Shown here piece after piece: positions 36,428-44,358 of a stretch of 64,000 bases of DNA. How positions within the stretch are numbered: position 1 is the first letter of the stretch; every line of letters starts with the position of its first letter. The stretch is from Prosthecobacter debontii. GTDB lineage: Bacteria; Verrucomicrobiota; Verrucomicrobiia; Verrucomicrobiales; Verrucomicrobiaceae. The notes beneath the pieces are model-generated. The model was not told the DNA's origin. It saw only the letters and a list, made by a program, of their open reading frames with translations, and did no database searches. The stretch spans positions 61,570 to 125,569 of the forward strand of contig NZ_FUYE01000019.1 of the NCBI RefSeq assembly GCF_900167535.1, read 5' to 3'. The position numbers and the translations under genes were made by a program.

Positions 36428-37209
36428 GCGGAAATGCCTTTCTGTTTGAGGATGGGCAACATGAGTTGACGCAGGTTGTCACAAAAGATGCGCTGCTTAT
36501 CCGCAGCACGGATCTGTGCCCCATGCACCTTGGCAAGCTGGCTGGCAAAACTACGACCTCCGGCATCGCTACCATAGAGGACACGATGGGGACCGAGTTC
36601 ACGCACGGCCATCTCGGTCATCCCTGCGGTGGGATCGCTACCCGCCAGATCGGCATAGAGATTGGGGCAGTCTCGAATCGCGCGGACCCCCAGTTCCCAA
36701 GTGCCGCCGGTGTGGCCACAGATCATAGGCACTGAGGGGAACCGGCGGGCCAGGGCCACCATGTCATTCGGCGTGGACTCCCCCTTAGGATTCCCCTGGG
36801 TCTTAAACCAAGTGTGCTGAAAGATCACCGCTTTCAGCTCGGCTGCACGATGGATGATGGGATCGGTCGCGGGATTGTCGCATCGGCCTGCGACCCAGAG
36901 TTTCACCCCGACCATGGGACCGTTCGCCACACAGCGCTCCAGTTCAGACAAACTGTGGTCGATATGTTTCGCGCTGAGATAGACAAACCCAAAGGCACGG
37001 TCGCTGTGCTTGGCGAGAGCTTTCAGAACGTCATCATTCTGCTGCGTCAGTTCCTCGGGAGTCGGGTCCTGAATGAACTTAAGACCCATGTAAACACAGA
37101 GGCGCTCGATACCGACGCGGTCCGCGTAGCGCAGCAAGTTCGTCAACCGATCCTCAGGGTTCAGGCCCGCAATACCGCTGAGGTGACAGTGAAGATCCCA
37201 AATGCGCAT
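36424..37209 (-). CDS. Amidohydrolase-family metal-dependent hydrolase
   Basis: A 261-aa cytoplasmic TIM-barrel hydrolase (PF04909 type). The strand 1 motif WDLHCHLSG supplies H7-x-H9, followed by IFQHTWF with a candidate ligand His, ICGHTGG with another, and LYGSDAGGRSFASQ with the catalytic Asp. Unlike its downstream neighbour it keeps the full metal set and has no signal peptide. Family members hydrolyse or decarboxylate small ring or carboxylate compounds; the substrate here is unknown. It sits between a 195-aa secreted protein gene (12-bp gap) and the degenerate amidohydrolase gene (4-bp overlap), forming a three-gene minus-strand unit. Confidence 0.8.
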   Translation of the reverse strand: MRIWDLHCHLSGIAGLNPEDRLTNLLRYADRVGIERLCVYMGLKFIQDPTPEELTQQNDDVLKALAKHSDRAFGFVYLSAKHIDHSLSELERCVANGPMVGVKLWVAGRCDNPATDPIIHRAAELKAVIFQHTWFKTQGNPKGESTPNDMVALARRFPSVPMICGHTGGTWELGVRAIRDCPNLYADLAGSDPTAGMTEMAVRELGPHRVLYGSDAGGRSFASQLAKVHGAQIRAADKQRIFCDNLRQLMLPILKQKGISA

Positions 37210-37221
37210 GAGTAAAATTGG

Positions 37222-37809
37222 TTATCGAAAAAAGACGCTGATTCCGTCGATCGTAAGGCCTGCAGCCCGCAGTTTTTTGTCGGTGGTCGGGATCAGTTTG
37301 TCGCCGATCAATGAGTCATCGACATCCGGTTTAGCCGATTTGAAATGGATGCTCACTTTGGCCTCCAGCTTACCACCTTCAAAATTGGCAAAGCCACCGT
37401 AGTCCCAGCCAAACCCAAGCACCCCAAAGGGACCACCATTGATCTTTTCAACCTCAGTCAACGGCATGCCCAGCTTCAGGCCATTTTCAAATTTCCAGTC
37501 TTTACCGATGATGTTGATGTCCCAGATTTCTTTTTCATCTCCTTCGGGATTGAAGATGATTTCGAGTTCCTTACCGGTGCCCTCGAAGAGCTTGGCTCCT
37601 GCCATGGTTTCGCCTTCCCCGATCTCAATGTCAGCCGCCTTGACCTTGCCTCCGCCAAAGAGGGTTTTGAGACCAAACAAGGTCATGCCCTTTTCAATCG
37701 GGCCGACACGTTTTCCCAGGATGATGGTCGCGTCATCCAATGGAATTTCAGCCATGCAGAAACTAGCGCTCAAAACGAGTGCCCCGACCATCCAAGAAAA
37801 AGCTCTCAT
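37222..37809 (-). CDS. Secreted protein of unknown function
   Basis: A 195-aa protein with a clear signal peptide (MVGALVLSASFCMA, cleavage before EIPLDD). The mature part is rich in Gly, Lys, Asp and Glu and predicted mostly beta: TIILGKRVGPIEKGM, KELEIIFNPEGDEKEIWDIN and GPFGVLGFGWDYGGF are the most distinctive stretches. I recognise no family. It is the first gene of a unit with the two amidohydrolase genes and diverges from mgtE across a 138-bp region. Confidence 0.75.
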   Translation of the reverse strand: MRAFSWMVGALVLSASFCMAEIPLDDATIILGKRVGPIEKGMTLFGLKTLFGGGKVKAADIEIGEGETMAGAKLFEGTGKELEIIFNPEGDEKEIWDINIIGKDWKFENGLKLGMPLTEVEKINGGPFGVLGFGWDYGGFANFEGGKLEAKVSIHFKSAKPDVDDSLIGDKLIPTTDKKLRAAGLTIDGISVFFR

Positions 37810-37844
37810 GACGAGAATATGCGTCTGATCTCAGGGCCGCGTCA

Positions 37845-37874
37845 ATCGGCAACGTGGGGAATGCCACGCCCGAT
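37845..37874. other. Hairpin in the intergenic region upstream of mgtE
   Basis: Nested inverted repeats can fold as ATCGG/CCGAT outside and CGTGG/CCACG inside with a 6-nt loop, 74 bp before the mgtE start and 36 bp before the divergent secreted-protein gene. No poly-U follows on either strand. It could be an RNA element, an operator or chance. Confidence 0.3.
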
Positions 37875-37947
37875 ATTTGAAATGCATTTTGAGCGATGAA
37901 CCTGCCCGTGATGGACACACTAGCTTCCTGGGTTTTATTGATACCTT

Positions 37948-39150
37948 ATGAGTCGGGAAGACGATGCCAATCTCCTTGAAGATGTCCGTGAACGAGCGCC
38001 CTATGAGGCGGCGGACCTACTGGAGACTCTGCCCGCAGCCGATGGGGTCCGCGTCTTGGAAGCCCTGAATCCCATGGTTGCCCAGCAGGTGCTCCATGAG
38101 ATGACGGCTGAGCATCGCTGCGTCGTCATCGCCGCAGCCCCCATCGAGAAAGCTCATCAGTGGATGCGCAACCAGGAGTATCCTGAAGATTCGGTCGGCT
38201 GGCTGATGGAGCCCCCAGTTGCCGTCTTTCGTCCTTCCATGACGATTCGGGACACCATTGAAGCCCTGCGTAAGCTGACGAAGCGGGCTTTCATCACCTA
38301 CGGCTATGTCACCGATGACGCGAATAGGCTCCTCGGAGTTCTGGTGTTTAGAGATCTGATGCTTGGCAAACCGGAAGCTTTGCTCTCGGAGGTCATGTAT
38401 AAAGCGATCTTTGCCCTGAAGCCCGACATGGAATTGACGGAAGCCATGAAACTGACGGTCAACCGGCATCTTCCGGTCTATCCCGTCTGTGATGAGGAAG
38501 GCAGACTGCTCGGACTGGTGCGCGGTCAAAACTTATTTGAGGCTCGCGCCATCGAGATCAGTGCTCAGGCCGGAACGATGGTGGGTGTGAATGATGAGGA
38601 ACGTCTGAGCACCCCCGTGCTGCATAGCCTGCGCTTCCGGCATCCGTGGCTGCAAATCAATCTGGTGACCGCCTTTCTGGCCGCCGCTGTGGTCGGTTTC
38701 TTCGAGCACACGCTGGATCGGCTCGTTCTCCTGGCGGCCTTTCTCCCCGTTCTTGCCGGACAGTCTGGAAACACTGGATGTCAGGCCCTGGCCGTGGCCC
38801 TGCGAGGCATGACCTTGGGCGATCTGAAAGAAGGCGACGAACGCCGACTGGTGATGAAGGAAGGCGCTCTTGGCCTACTCAATGGTGCCCTGGTCGGCGT
38901 GAGTGCAGGCGTGGGCATGTTCATCTACGCCCGCATGCAGGGGAATGCGCAAGCTTGGCTCCTGGGGCTCGTCGTTTGGCTTTCCATGGTGGCCAGTTGC
39001 ATCGTCAGTGGCTTATGTGGGGCCTTGATCCCGCTCGCTTTGAGAAAGCTGGGAGCCGACCCAGCCACCGCCTCCAGCATCTTCCTCACGACGGCCACGG
39101 ATGTGGTCAGCATGGGCGTCTTTCTCAGTCTAGCCACGGTGCTGGTTTGA
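37948..39150 (+). CDS. mgtE: MgtE-family magnesium transporter
   Basis: A 400-aa Mg2+ channel/transporter. A shortened MgtE N-terminal domain (about 1-75) is followed by two CBS domains (about 88-205: SVGWLMEPPVAVFRPSMTIRD and LSEVMYKAIFALKPDMELTE), a plug helix region and five membrane segments from about 236 to the end. The pore signature FLPVLAGQSGNTGCQALAV (265-283) and the closing ATASSIFLTTATDVVSMGVF are typical. Cytoplasmic Mg2+ binding to the N and CBS domains closes the channel in known members. The usual length is about 450 aa, the difference lying in the N domain. Confidence 0.93.
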   Translation: MSREDDANLLEDVRERAPYEAADLLETLPAADGVRVLEALNPMVAQQVLHEMTAEHRCVVIAAAPIEKAHQWMRNQEYPEDSVGWLMEPPVAVFRPSMTIRDTIEALRKLTKRAFITYGYVTDDANRLLGVLVFRDLMLGKPEALLSEVMYKAIFALKPDMELTEAMKLTVNRHLPVYPVCDEEGRLLGLVRGQNLFEARAIEISAQAGTMVGVNDEERLSTPVLHSLRFRHPWLQINLVTAFLAAAVVGFFEHTLDRLVLLAAFLPVLAGQSGNTGCQALAVALRGMTLGDLKEGDERRLVMKEGALGLLNGALVGVSAGVGMFIYARMQGNAQAWLLGLVVWLSMVASCIVSGLCGALIPLALRKLGADPATASSIFLTTATDVVSMGVFLSLATVLV

Positions 39151-39404
39151 TGCACTCCAAGCTCATCTCCATGATCCAGAGCTCGCCAGTAGGACGGGTT
39201 TGTCCAACTATGGCCCCACCTTTCTTCTTGAGTCCCATTGCCGGATTACCCGCCTCTCAAGGGACATGGTGAGGTGAACGACCGTGGCAGGCCTTTCGGT
39301 GCCCCCAGCAAGGCGGGTTATTCTGCAACCAGATCCGAGATTTGAACCAAGTCGCTAGCAGAACAAACCCGCCCTACGGCCGTGCTTCTGTAGGACAAGC
39401 CTCC
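39151..39404. repeat. Intergenic region with inverted copies of a GTAGG-CGGGTTTGT element
   Basis: The gap between mgtE (plus) and the coiled-coil gene (minus) holds no gene. GTAGGACGGGTTTGTCC lies at 39189-39205, and its near-identical reverse complement AACAAACCCGCCCTAC at 39362-39377. A related half, GTAGGACAAGCCTCCT, begins at 39390. The arms are 14 of 16 bases complementary and 156 bp apart. This resembles dispersed palindromic repeats of Verrucomicrobia-type genomes, but copy number elsewhere cannot be seen here. Confidence 0.5.
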
Positions 39405-39914
39405 TCACGCTGTCGTGGTCGCCGTCTCACCGCTCTTCACAGTGGCGTTTTCCGTCAGAGCGGTTGAGCCGTTGCTGCCACTGCCTGGACCGATCAACTT
39501 GCGGAAAATCTTCTGGGGGAAGGACATGCCTTTCTCTTCCGTCTCGATCTGAGACAGGGCCTGAGACTTGGCCATTTCCCACGCTGGGGCAAAGCCAGGT
39601 GCATTGATCAGCATGTGCTTCTCCGCCCGAGCCAGGACTTCCAGCTCACGCTGAAGTTTGTTCTCAGGCTTCTCATTCAGGCGGTTCACCTGAATGCGCA
39701 GGTGCTCGTTTTCCTGGGCTAAGCGAGCGCGCTCCTTGTTCGTGTCCTGGAGCTGCTTGGCGTCCAGTTCCAGCTTGTCGCTGAGGTGGGACTTGTAGCG
39801 TTTGAACTCACTCTTGGTCTTCCAGTGGCTGTAATAGGCCATCAACAGAAAGACAGCACCCAGGGCAAAGCCCATGCCAAAGGTGTTCAGAGGACTTTGA
39901 AAAATTTCGAGCAT
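39405..39914 (-). CDS. Small membrane protein with coiled coil
   Basis: A 169-aa protein of unknown function. One membrane helix lies at about residues 12-28 (TFGMGFALGAVFLLMAYYS), followed by a heptad-rich coiled coil from about 33 to 95 (SEFKRYKSHLSDKLELDAKQ, then NKERARLAQENEHLRIQVNRL). The segment LQRELEVLARAEKHMLINAPGFAPAWEMA is the most conserved-looking part. The end is low complexity (Ser, Gly, Thr, Ala). The layout suggests a scaffold or envelope-tethering role, but none can be assigned. Confidence 0.75.
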   Translation of the reverse strand: MLEIFQSPLNTFGMGFALGAVFLLMAYYSHWKTKSEFKRYKSHLSDKLELDAKQLQDTNKERARLAQENEHLRIQVNRLNEKPENKLQRELEVLARAEKHMLINAPGFAPAWEMAKSQALSQIETEEKGMSFPQKIFRKLIGPGSGSNGSTALTENATVKSGETATTTA

Positions 39915-39998
39915 AACGTGGATGGGGTTGGGAAACGATAGACGAAAGCGGCGTTTTGTCGTTCGAATTAATTCGTTTGGAAATCGAGGTCCGGTTGG

Positions 39999-40409
39999 CT
40001 AAACCGGGCTTGATGGAGTTGAATCCAGCTTAGGAGCCGAGTCCTGACCAAGTCGATCAACCCAGCTTCGCCCGAGAGTGAACATCAGGAGGCTGGGCAA
40101 AAAAGCCATGCAAACGCCTTGAAGATGAAACAAGAGACTGTTGAGATCGAACCAATGACCTAGCTGCGCGACCGGCAGCACCATGTAGTAGAAGCACACA
40201 TGCAGCCACAGCCGGTTCCGCGTCTGGAAAAACAACAGATACAGGCCTACTGTGACCAGTCCCGCCAAGACACTGGTCAGCAGAAAGGCCATCGGAGCCC
40301 AGCCCCCAAACATCGCTAAAGGAATTACTCCAGCGACTGCGAGCGCCATAATCTTAGCGATGCCGACAGTCGGCAGGAGGACTGAATCAGGCTGGGCCGA
40401 CATGTTCAT
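39999..40409 (-). CDS. Small polytopic membrane protein
   Basis: A 136-aa protein with about four hydrophobic segments (about 14-30, 38-60, 65-82 and 95-112), separated by short loops, and a polar, Pro/Ser-rich tail. The charge pattern resembles ATP synthase protein I-like small membrane proteins, but no signature is present, and no atp genes are in the window. Several starts are in frame (TTG 40418, ATG 40409, ATG 40403); I chose ATG 40409. Function unknown. Confidence 0.6.
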   Translation of the reverse strand: MNMSAQPDSVLLPTVGIAKIMALAVAGVIPLAMFGGWAPMAFLLTSVLAGLVTVGLYLLFFQTRNRLWLHVCFYYMVLPVAQLGHWFDLNSLLFHLQGVCMAFLPSLLMFTLGRSWVDRLGQDSAPKLDSTPSSPV

Positions 40410-40434
40410 CGGTATCAAACATGATCGCTTGAGA

Positions 40435-41367
40435 TCACGCCGTCAACTCCGCCACTGCTGCATCCAGGGTGGCGGTATCCTTGATGGAGATCACCCTCAC
40501 GCTCTTATCAATTTTCCCCATCAGACCGGCTAGGGTGGCATCAGGTCCCAGCTCGATGAAGAGAGTGTGGCCCTGGGAAATCAGGTGCTGCATGGACTCC
40601 ACCCAACGCACGCTGCCGGTGACCTGGGCGGTGAGGGTCGCGCGGATCTCTTCAGGGCGGTTGACTGGGCGAGCCTCAAAGTTGCACACCACCGGCACGG
40701 CGGGACTGACGATGGCCGCCTGCTCCAGCACCACAGCCAGCTTGTCTTGAGCGCTCTTCATCAGACGGCTGTGGTAGGCCCCAGCCACCGGCAGCGGGAT
40801 CGCGCGCTTGATGCCTTTTTCCTTGGACTTGGCCGCTGCGGCTTCGATGCCCTCCACGCTGCCGCTGAGCACGATCTGGCCCGGGGCATTGAGGTTGGCG
40901 ACATCCACATCGCTCTCAGCCGCCAATTCACGGATGGCGCTTTCTTCACCGCCGATCATGGCCAGCATGGCCCCTTTGGTGTTTTCGCAGGCTTCTTCCA
41001 TGAAGCTGCCGCGCTGGAACACAAGGTTCAGACCGGTGGCGAAGTCAAAGGTGCCCGCGGCTGCATGCGCGGTGAATTCCCCCAGGGACAGACCCGCGGC
41101 TGCGGTGACTTCCAGATCCGGCACTTTATCCTTCAGCACTTTCAGCAGAGCCAGGCCATGAGCATACAAAGCAGGCTGGCAGCGGCTGGTTTTGGTCAGC
41201 TCTTCCATCGGCCCTTCGAACATCACTTGCGACAAGGAGTAACCCAAGGCGGCATCCGCCTGATCCAGGAGCTCACGCACGGCAGGATAGGCTTCGGCAA
41301 GGTCTTTACCCATGCCCACTTTTTGGGCTCCCTGACCGGCGAAAAGAAGGACGACTTGTTTTGGCAT
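40435..41367 (-). CDS. fabD: Malonyl-CoA:ACP transacylase
   Basis: A 310-aa enzyme that moves malonyl groups from CoA to acyl carrier protein for fatty acid synthesis. Seen are FAGQGAQKVGMG near the N-terminus, the nucleophile S94 in GLSLGEFTA (usually GHSLGE; His is replaced by Leu, as in some families), R119 in FQRG, and the catalytic H199 in VAGAYHSRLM, then ELGPDATLAGL. Length and all key residues match FabD. No other fatty acid synthesis genes adjoin it; the neighbours are a small membrane protein gene and a glycerate kinase gene 80 bp upstream. Confidence 0.93.
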   Translation of the reverse strand: MPKQVVLLFAGQGAQKVGMGKDLAEAYPAVRELLDQADAALGYSLSQVMFEGPMEELTKTSRCQPALYAHGLALLKVLKDKVPDLEVTAAAGLSLGEFTAHAAAGTFDFATGLNLVFQRGSFMEEACENTKGAMLAMIGGEESAIRELAAESDVDVANLNAPGQIVLSGSVEGIEAAAAKSKEKGIKRAIPLPVAGAYHSRLMKSAQDKLAVVLEQAAIVSPAVPVVCNFEARPVNRPEEIRATLTAQVTGSVRWVESMQHLISQGHTLFIELGPDATLAGLMGKIDKSVRVISIKDTATLDAAVAELTA

Positions 41368-41447
41368 CGTGATGTGAAGTGGTGCGATTGATTAAAAACG
41401 GAGCGTGACAGTGTCCGGAAACCGGCCTCTGCAAACCGAAAACTGCA

Positions 41448-42557
41448 TCATCCCACCCCCAAAGCCCGAATCTCCGGGGCACTTGCTCGAACTGTTTGAT
41501 CCAAAAGCTCTTGAGCACGGGCTACCGCTTCAGTCAGAGGCATCTCGGCGGGTTTGATGGCGTACGCTAAGTCAAAGCGTGCCCGCAACTCGGCGTTTTC
41601 TTCGATGCTACCTGCAAAAGCGATGACGCGTTTGCCCAGGCGACGCGCCATCTGCGCAATGCCTACAGGCCCCTTCCCATGCAGCGTCTGCGCATCCAGC
41701 CGACCTTCTCCGGTGATGATCAGATCCGCCTCAGCCACCCGCTTCTCCAGCCCGATCTGCTCCGCCACGACATCAAAACCTGAGGTCAGCCGTGCTCCAC
41801 AGAAAGCCATCAAGCCCCAGCCCAGACCGCCTGCCGCCCCGGCCCCTGGCACATCTCGAGGATCACTCCCGATGGCCGAGGCCACCACCTCTGCCATCCG
41901 GTCTAAGCGCTCTTCAAACCAAGCCGCATCCTGCACACCCTTCTGGCGACCATAGACCCGAGTCGCCCCCCTTTCACCTAACAAAGGATTCTCCACATCA
42001 CAAGCCACCAGCACCGGACACGCGAAGTCCACCAATTTCTCTACCTGGTGGAGGCGATGCATCTGCTCCATCACCGCGGGTAATTCCTGCCCCGACTCGT
42101 CCAGGAAACGCCATCCCAAAGCGGCGGCCATGCCCAGCCCGCCATCATTCGTGGCACTGCCGCCGATGCCGATGAGGATACGCTCAGCACCGTGGGCCGC
42201 CGCATGCTTCATCATCAGCCCCGTGCCGTAGGTGCTGGCCGTTTCAGGCTTCAGAGGGAGATCCGTGACTAAAGCCAAACCGCTGGCCGCGCTCATTTCC
42301 AAAATGCCCTGGCGCCGGCAGAGGCCATAACGCGCCTCCAGCGGACGTCCCTGAGCATCCTCCACAGGGGCCGACAGCCACTCGCCGCCCAGAGCCGTAA
42401 CCATCGCCTCCGTTGTCCCTTCGCCACCATCGGCGATCGGGCACAGATCACAGTCCACTTCCGGAAGAGTTTCCCGCAGAGCCTGAGAGATGGTCTGGGC
42501 CACTTGGGTGGCGGTCAGAGAGCCTTTGTATTTGTCACTGGCAATGAGAATGCGCAT
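41448..42557 (-). CDS. Glycerate kinase (GarK/GlxK family)
   Basis: A 369-aa glycerate kinase of the type 1 family (PF02595), which phosphorylates D-glycerate, usually to 2-phosphoglycerate. Family marks are the N-terminal MRILIASDKYKGSLTA, CPIADGGEGT, YGTGLMMKHA, IGIGGSATNDGGLGMA, PGAGAAGGLGWGL and LIITGEGRLDAQTLHGKGP. Length fits. The gene is alone on the minus strand, upstream of fabD, with an apparently empty 310-bp region before it. It could feed glyoxylate- or sugar-acid-derived glycerate into glycolysis. Confidence 0.92.
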   Translation of the reverse strand: MRILIASDKYKGSLTATQVAQTISQALRETLPEVDCDLCPIADGGEGTTEAMVTALGGEWLSAPVEDAQGRPLEARYGLCRRQGILEMSAASGLALVTDLPLKPETASTYGTGLMMKHAAAHGAERILIGIGGSATNDGGLGMAAALGWRFLDESGQELPAVMEQMHRLHQVEKLVDFACPVLVACDVENPLLGERGATRVYGRQKGVQDAAWFEERLDRMAEVVASAIGSDPRDVPGAGAAGGLGWGLMAFCGARLTSGFDVVAEQIGLEKRVAEADLIITGEGRLDAQTLHGKGPVGIAQMARRLGKRVIAFAGSIEENAELRARFDLAYAIKPAEMPLTEAVARAQELLDQTVRASAPEIRALGVG

Positions 42558-42867
42558 CTCCCCACGCTAGCGAGAGCCATCACGCTCAGCAACCACGAGA
42601 GGCTATCCGAATGCAATGATATTTAGGTCTCTTCCGTGAAAATATCCAAGGAGGTATGGTCTGAGCGCGGGTGACCTCATAGACACCAGAAAGGAAGCGG
42701 TCGGTTCATTCTCCAAGTCACCCTGCTCAGCTAAAGGTAATGGGGCGGCGAATCAATCGATTGAGGATGGGCAGATAGCGTGAGACAAGCGCGAAAAGGA
42801 AGCCGTAGCCTCCCCTCCCTCCATCCAGACTCTTAATCGCAATGGACGAGAGAGCTTCACCCCGCAT
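42558..42867. other. Intergenic region without recognisable genes
   Basis: In these 310 bp between two minus-strand genes I see no plausible coding frame. The only structured feature is a 12-bp perfect palindrome, TCAATCGATTGA, at 42753-42764, too common a type to interpret. A promoter for the glycerate kinase gene should lie near its 42557 end. Confidence 0.4.
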
Positions 42868-44358
42868 TCACTTCTCCGGCACCTTGTTCAAGGTATAGGC
42901 CGACAGACGATGCCAGAGCGGTGAACCGTCCTTAGCATTGACTTCGGGCAGTTCAAACTCATGCACGTAACCTGGACGCAGATTGGCGCATTTCACGGTC
43001 AGTGAGAGAGCGTCGTCAGAGAGTTTGAAATCACTGAGTTTGAGATCGGCGACATCTTCTTCTGGACTGCCGTATTTAGCTGTGAACAGGTAGGTGTAAC
43101 TCTGCGCCTTCATTTGAGTCCAGTTGGCGGGCTTGATGGGCCGAGTGAAAGTGAAACGGAAGCCGTCCTTTAAAGCCTCGAGCTTCTGCACTTCCAGCGG
43201 AACTTTACCCGTAGGAACGATGCGCTGGACGCCGAAAGGACGATTGCCATAGCTGTTCCATCCGCGATTGGACTGCCCCACCACGAGGGAACCGTCGGTG
43301 AGGAAATTCAGCGTCAGCACAGCGCTTTGCAGGCCATTCATAAAAGGAAAACAAGCGCCCTGATATTCGCCGCCCACTTTCTCCAAATAGACGCGGTTCA
43401 CCCCCGATAGCACGAACTCCCCAACAAAAAGTTGTTTCTCAAAAGGACCAAACTTTCCACCCGTGAGATCACAACGCAAGCCGGTCGGGCTTTGACCAAA
43501 CTTCACATACGGAAACCACACCGCTGGTGGGGTGTAGTGCGGCAGTTCTCTCATGGCCTCGGCCACGGTGATGCCATCGGGCTGTTTGCCTTCAGGAGCC
43601 TGGATCGGTGAATCCGGACGCTTCATATCCACCAAGGAATCCGCATGGCTGAAGTAAGCACCTTTGCGGATGTGCATGAGCGGATTGGTGGGCATCCAGT
43701 TACCCTGTTGATCCGTGGCAAAGACATCTCCTTCGGCATTCAAACCGATGCCACAGGGGCTGCGGAAACCCGCGCTAAAACCCGTGGCCTTCGTGCTGCC
43801 TTTCGGCGTGATCACCGACCATCCACGCCACAGGGGGTGTGTCGCTTCCTCCCCTGCCCCAGGCCATTTCTTGCCCATGGAGCAATTCAGGGTGTTGTGC
43901 ATGTTTCCCTCGCGATCAAACACCGGGCCATAGGCATACTCGTGATAAGCCCCCGAGACACCCCAGCCTTGGCCAACGGTGATGTATTCATCAGCGGTGC
44001 CATCGTTATCCGTATCACGCAGACGGGTCACCTCGGAGCGTTGAGTCACATACAGCGCCCCCTCATGCCAATCCATGCCCAGGATCTCATGCATGCCGGA
44101 GGCAAAGAGCTTGTAACCGAGATTCTCCACCGTGGCAGGTTCCGCCTGTGGATTCTGGATGATCCAGACCTCACCACGACGAATGGACATCGCCAGCTTA
44201 CCATCCGGCAGCACGGCGAGACCACTGGCCTCCAGGTTGAGACCTTTCGGCACCTCGTAAGTGACAACGCGGTAATAAGGATTTGTCTCTTGTTCCGCCA
44301 CAAGACTCGAAACTGCGGTGAAAAACAAAACCGCCCGACTAACCAACTTCATTACCAT
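42868..44358 (-). CDS. Secreted beta-propeller dehydrogenase-like protein
   Basis: A 496-aa exported protein with a signal peptide (MVMKLVSRAVLFFTAVSSLVA). It resembles the PQQ-type glucose/sorbosone dehydrogenase propellers of PVC bacteria: ASGLAVLPDGKLAMSIRRGEVWII, GMDWHEGALYVTQRSEVTRLRDTDNDGTADEY (Asp-rich, calcium-loop-like), GFRSPCGIGLNAEGDVFATDQQGNWMPTNPL and FVGEFVLSGVNRVYLEKV. It overlaps the end of the pentahaem cytochrome gene by 7 bp, so it likely passes electrons to it in the periplasm. A perfect AAGGAGG lies 7 bp before ATG 44358, which decides that start. Substrate and cofactor are not established. Confidence 0.85.
   Translation of the reverse strand: MVMKLVSRAVLFFTAVSSLVAEQETNPYYRVVTYEVPKGLNLEASGLAVLPDGKLAMSIRRGEVWIIQNPQAEPATVENLGYKLFASGMHEILGMDWHEGALYVTQRSEVTRLRDTDNDGTADEYITVGQGWGVSGAYHEYAYGPVFDREGNMHNTLNCSMGKKWPGAGEEATHPLWRGWSVITPKGSTKATGFSAGFRSPCGIGLNAEGDVFATDQQGNWMPTNPLMHIRKGAYFSHADSLVDMKRPDSPIQAPEGKQPDGITVAEAMRELPHYTPPAVWFPYVKFGQSPTGLRCDLTGGKFGPFEKQLFVGEFVLSGVNRVYLEKVGGEYQGACFPFMNGLQSAVLTLNFLTDGSLVVGQSNRGWNSYGNRPFGVQRIVPTGKVPLEVQKLEALKDGFRFTFTRPIKPANWTQMKAQSYTYLFTAKYGSPEEDVADLKLSDFKLSDDALSLTVKCANLRPGYVHEFELPEVNAKDGSPLWHRLSAYTLNKVPEK

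Noticed and set aside
37810..37947. An M-box magnesium riboswitch before mgtE
   Set aside because: The region is shorter than an M-box leader and shows only one small hairpin, none of the conserved M-box parts being recognisable.
38646..39272. A 208-codon frame overlapping mgtE in another frame
   Set aside because: It is Arg/Gly-rich and overlaps the membrane domain of mgtE, so it is a shadow frame.
40567..41391. A 274-codon plus-strand frame
   Set aside because: It lies opposite fabD, whose active-site motifs are all present; it is His- and Gln-rich as expected for an antisense artefact.
42753..42764. The palindrome TCAATCGATTGA as an operator
   Set aside because: A single 12-bp palindrome in an otherwise featureless 310-bp gap is not enough to support a regulatory site.
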